Assembly (NCBI GenBank): GCA_900547435.1
Contig: URGO01000025.1
Location: 1-24,822, forward strand
Source: an uncultured Parabacteroides sp.
Lineage (GTDB): Bacteria; Bacteroidota; Bacteroidia; Bacteroidales; Tannerellaceae
DNA: 24,822 nt
Direction of reading: 5' to 3'
A model generated the notes under the pieces. It ran no database searches. It saw only the letters and a list, made by a program, of their open reading frames with translations, and had not been told where the DNA came from. Numbering within the stretch: the stretch's first letter is position 1; every line of letters begins with the position of its first letter. Below are positions 22,562 to 24,822 of this stretch, piece after piece. Position numbers and translations under genes: made by a program.

Positions 22562-23671
22562 TTATTTGTGAGCCGTAACCTTCAACAGACGGACAGGCCC
22601 GTTCGGGTCATTGCTGATAATATTTACTAATGCTTCCAAGCGAACCTTTACGTCTTTCGGCCGAATAGAAACTTTATAGGTTGTCGTCTCGCCTGGTTTA
22701 ATTGTCTTCTTTCCGCGATTGATATAAATACGCTCATCATCTGAAGTAAAGCTGTATATTATCAAATCTGATTTTCCATTGTTGGTAATATCCACAGTCC
22801 CGGTCAGCTTACTACTGATAAACGGAATCTTGCTTCGCTTGGAAGAGACCTTACCAAAATCAAGCAACGTTCCAGAAATATGAATAGCCGCAGCCTTCGC
22901 CTTATCTTTTGCAGAATATTTGCTAAAATCGTCTATCACATTAGCCGCCACTGTTATCTCATCGGTAACTTCTTTCTCACCAATGGCATTAACAGTCAAC
23001 GGTATCATCAGCATCTTCCGGCCTTTATGCTTGATGGCATGCCCATCTATCAAAAAAGTAATCTCACCCACCTCACCCGGCTTCAACGTTTTCGGACGAA
23101 TCTCAGCAGTCAAAAATTCAGGCATCTTTCCTAAATTTACTTCAAGCGATGTTTTTCCGTCATTCTTGATACTGATCTTTTCACCCAAAGCCTCGTTTTG
23201 TCGAAGATTATTATACAAAACATTCTTGGTATGCAACTGCAGATTGCCAATAGCGTATGGATAGGTAAAAACAGGAACTTTCGGTTTAGGAATGACATTT
23301 CCCTTAATTGCCAAATTATAACGCGGCTTTTCTGCATTGCTATAAATAGTGATTGTCTTATAGAAAGGTCCTGGTCTTCCTTTCGGATTATAGGTTACTT
23401 TCAGTGTAGCGTTTTTCCCGGCCGCAATCGGTTCTTTCGTCCATTCCGGACGAGTACATCCACATGAAGCAGTAACCCGAGATATCACCAATGGGGTTTC
23501 ACCAATATTTCGGATAGTAAAAACATGACTTGCCAATCCTTTGGCCTCTTCTATTGAGCCGAAGTTAAAAACCTGCTTATCTACATCTATACGGGCTTTG
23601 CTTTGAGCTTCAGCTCCCAAAATTCCTAAGAACAGGCAAAGAGTACAAACTATTTGTCGAAGATTTAGCAT
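22562..23671 (-). CDS. Secreted DUF1573 protein, three Ig-like repeats
   Basis: A 369-residue exported protein. It has an N-terminal signal peptide with a probable signal-peptidase site after GAEA (about residue 22). Three consecutive immunoglobulin/ASH-like beta domains follow. Domain 1 (about 28-130) carries the DUF1573 hallmark VTASCGCTRPEWTKEPIAAG with a Cys pair. Domain 2 (about 150-245) and domain 3 (about 265-369) are more divergent and lack the Cys pair. It is periplasmic or surface-located. DUF1573 proteins are abundant in Bacteroidetes without a settled function. The upstream 126-residue gene, 23 bp away, is a single-domain paralogue. Confidence 0.85.
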   Translation of the reverse strand: MLNLRQIVCTLCLFLGILGAEAQSKARIDVDKQVFNFGSIEEAKGLASHVFTIRNIGETPLVISRVTASCGCTRPEWTKEPIAAGKNATLKVTYNPKGRPGPFYKTITIYSNAEKPRYNLAIKGNVIPKPKVPVFTYPYAIGNLQLHTKNVLYNNLRQNEALGEKISIKNDGKTSLEVNLGKMPEFLTAEIRPKTLKPGEVGEITFLIDGHAIKHKGRKMLMIPLTVNAIGEKEVTDEITVAANVIDDFSKYSAKDKAKAAAIHISGTLLDFGKVSSKRSKIPFISSKLTGTVDITNNGKSDLIIYSFTSDDERIYINRGKKTIKPGETTTYKVSIRPKDVKVRLEALVNIISNDPNGPVRLLKVTAHK

Positions 23672-23694
23672 AACAGCAACAATATAACGGTTCC

Positions 23695-24075
23695 TTATTC
23701 TACTTTTCCTTTTATTGTAAGAATAAAACTGCCTTTCTTTCCATTACTATAAATAGAAATTGTTTTGACAAAGGCTCCCGGACGATTTGCAGGATTATAA
23801 GTAATCTTCACATCACCACTTTTGCCTGGAGCAATTGGTTCTTTTGTCCACTCCGGGGTGGTACATCCGCAAGAAGCTATTACACGTGTAATAACAAGTG
23901 GCCCGTCGCCCGTATTGTCAATCTTAAATGTATGAGAAACTTTTCCATCTGCCTCTTTAATACTTCCAAAATCGAAAGAGGTTTCCTGGGCTGAAATAAC
24001 CGCTTGCTTTTTCTGTGCCGAAACAGCCACAACAGAAAGCAATATAGCTGTTAGAATAAAAATAATGCGCTTCAT
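23695..24075 (-). CDS. Secreted single-domain DUF1573 protein
   Basis: A 126-residue exported protein: signal peptide MKRIIFILTAILLSVVAVSA with cleavage likely after VSA, followed by one DUF1573 domain with VIASCGCTTPEWTKEPIAPG. The ATG at 24075 is preferred to the in-frame TTG at 24087 because it begins a normal signal peptide. The core (ASCGCT, PEWTKEPIA, KTISIYSNG) closely matches domain 1 of the downstream gene, pointing to duplication. It is the first gene of the cluster running to rnhB, with a -7 box at 24113-24120. Confidence 0.87.
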   Translation of the reverse strand: MKRIIFILTAILLSVVAVSAQKKQAVISAQETSFDFGSIKEADGKVSHTFKIDNTGDGPLVITRVIASCGCTTPEWTKEPIAPGKSGDVKITYNPANRPGAFVKTISIYSNGKKGSFILTIKGKVE

Positions 24076-24112
24076 TTCGTTCAACAATTTTTAATTTCCA
24101 CTTAATGTTCTA

Positions 24113-24120
24113 CAAATATA
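24113..24120 (-). promoter_or_regulatory. Promoter -7 box of the DUF1573-meaB-rnhB cluster
   Basis: On the minus strand this reads TATATTTG, an exact match 37 bp upstream of the start codon. Its -33 region overlaps the opposing promoter at 24134-24141. Confidence 0.6.
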
Positions 24121-24133
24121 GTGGTTATATCAT

Positions 24134-24141
24134 TATCTTTG
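24134..24141 (+). promoter_or_regulatory. Exonuclease gene promoter -7 box
   Basis: TATCTTTG is an exact -7 match 19 bp before the exonuclease ATG. Only 13 bp separate it from the divergent -7 box at 24113-24120. Confidence 0.6.
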
Positions 24142-24160
24142 CGAAAAAAGTCACAAAGAA

Positions 24161-24658
24161 ATGCAAGATTTTGTCGCAATAGATTTTGAAACGGCCAATT
24201 GGCAACGTTCCAGCGTATGTAGTGTCGGAATCGTTATCGTTAGAAACAAGAAAATAGAGAATAAGATATATCGTCTAATACGTCCTTATCCAAATTTCTA
24301 CAACCGCAAAAATACAGAAATACATGGTTTGAGTTACGCAGATACGGCTCAAGCCGCACCATTTCCTGAAGTATGGAAAGAAATAGCCCCACTTATCGAA
24401 GGACTACCATTAGTCGCTCATAATAGTATTTTTGATGAAGGATGTCTAAAAGCTGTCTTTCAAACCTATAAAATGCCATATCCTGATTATACCTTTTATT
24501 GTACATATAGAGCCTCACGCCAAGTGTTTGGAAAAGAGCTTCCCAACCATCAGTTACAAACCGTATCATCGCATTGTGGATACAACCTAACAGCCCACCA
24601 CCATGCCTTGGCCGATGCGGAAGCTTGTGCCCATATAGCTCTTCAGATCATTCCTTGA
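24161..24658 (+). CDS. DnaQ-like 3'-5' exonuclease (DEDDh)
   Basis: A 165-residue exonuclease-domain protein related to the epsilon proofreading subunit of DNA polymerase III. Exo I is FVAIDFETAN with Asp8 and Glu10. Exo II is LVAHNSIFDEGCL, with the Asp. Exo III is HHALADAEA, with His147 and Asp152 giving the DEDDh set. It is a stand-alone domain, shorter than E. coli DnaQ (243) and lacking the C-terminal polymerase-binding segment. It may act in repair or RNA/DNA trimming rather than in the replicase. It is monocistronic and ends before the bidirectional terminator shared with the rRNA operon. Confidence 0.92.
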   Translation: MQDFVAIDFETANWQRSSVCSVGIVIVRNKKIENKIYRLIRPYPNFYNRKNTEIHGLSYADTAQAAPFPEVWKEIAPLIEGLPLVAHNSIFDEGCLKAVFQTYKMPYPDYTFYCTYRASRQVFGKELPNHQLQTVSSHCGYNLTAHHHALADAEACAHIALQIIP

Positions 24659-24697
24659 CGGAATGGTCGGCAAGGCATCCCCCCCTCTAAAATCACA

Positions 24698-24731
24698 AAG
24701 GGTCCGGTTCTTTTGTTTGAACCGGACCCTT
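24698..24731. terminator. Bidirectional terminator between exonuclease gene and rRNA operon
   Basis: A perfect 13-bp GC-rich stem (AAGGGTCCGGTTC with GAACCGGACCCTT) and an 8-nt loop lie between the convergent exonuclease and 5S genes. It is 20 bp past the 5S 3' end on the minus strand, so it is probably the rRNA operon terminator. Confidence 0.85.
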
Positions 24732-24751
24732 CTGCTTTTCTATCAAAAAAA

Positions 24752-24822
24752 CGGCGGCTACCTACTCTCCCACTGTTACGCAGTACCATCGGCGTGATTG
24801 GGCTTAACTGCTCTGTTCGGAA
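24752..24822 (-). rRNA. rrf: 5S ribosomal RNA, 3' portion, cut by window edge
   Basis: The reverse complement contains the conserved 5S 3' half: CCGAACAGAGCAGTTAAGCC, then CGCCGATGGTACTGCG, then GGGAGAGTAGGTAGCCGCC at the 3' end. About 71 of roughly 110 nt are present; the 5' part lies beyond the right edge. The order implies 16S and 23S genes further to the right on the same strand. Confidence 0.93.

Overview
The window is a chromosomal segment of a Bacteroidales bacterium, most likely Parabacteroides or a close relative. Three things point there: nearly every promoter has the Bacteroidetes -7 box TAnnTTTG, ribosome-binding sites are weak, and the gene families are typical of the order (DUF1573 proteins, DUF4286, a GT3-type glycogen synthase beside a short alpha-glucan phosphorylase, NigD-like lipoproteins, an ECF sigma factor beside a membrane/beta-barrel protein). 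The genus is inferred from gene content; no 16S rRNA is present. Apart from the sigma locus most genes are core housekeeping. I see no IS element, prophage, CRISPR array or conventional defence system.

Layout. 1-1741 (minus): ung (cut by the window edge) and asnA, separated by a 19-bp perfect inverted repeat. 1831-1998 (plus): tRNA-Arg(CCG) with its own promoter and terminator. 2144-6361 (plus): an ECF sigma factor with a structured leader, a protein that looks like an anti-sigma fused to an outer-membrane beta-barrel, two paralogous lipoproteins and a Yip1-family membrane protein. 6374-10622 (plus): smpB and cobalamin-dependent metH. 10713-13621 (minus): an AmpG-like transporter, a nitrilase-family amidase, a PlsC-like acyltransferase and a small conserved protein. 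13894-18207 (plus): glycogen synthase and alpha-glucan phosphorylase. 18275-19153 (plus): a DUF4286 protein and ruvC. 19297-20631 (minus): gdhA. 20843-24075 (minus): a tight four-gene cluster read as two DUF1573 proteins, meaB and rnhB. 24161-24658 (plus): a DnaQ-like exonuclease. 24752-24822 (minus): the 3' end of a 5S rRNA gene, so an rRNA operon lies off the right edge.

How the genes work together. The sigma factor, the predicted trans-envelope partner and the lipoproteins could form one cell-surface signalling and response unit. The synthase and phosphorylase make and break down storage glucan. MetH and MeaB both belong to cobalamin-dependent metabolism but are not linked here. GdhA and AsnA both assimilate ammonia.

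The least explained signal is non-coding. Three intergenic regions hold short tandem arrays of near-palindromic units with a strict 21- or 22-bp period (10642-10701, 13684-13752, 20744-20803). Two arrays share the core AAAGGGTGCACCCTTT; the third has a different sequence but a similar design. A separate dispersed inverted repeat (CAAGTTRACAAG ... GCCTTGTCAAC) lies upstream of the first lipoprotein gene and of metH.
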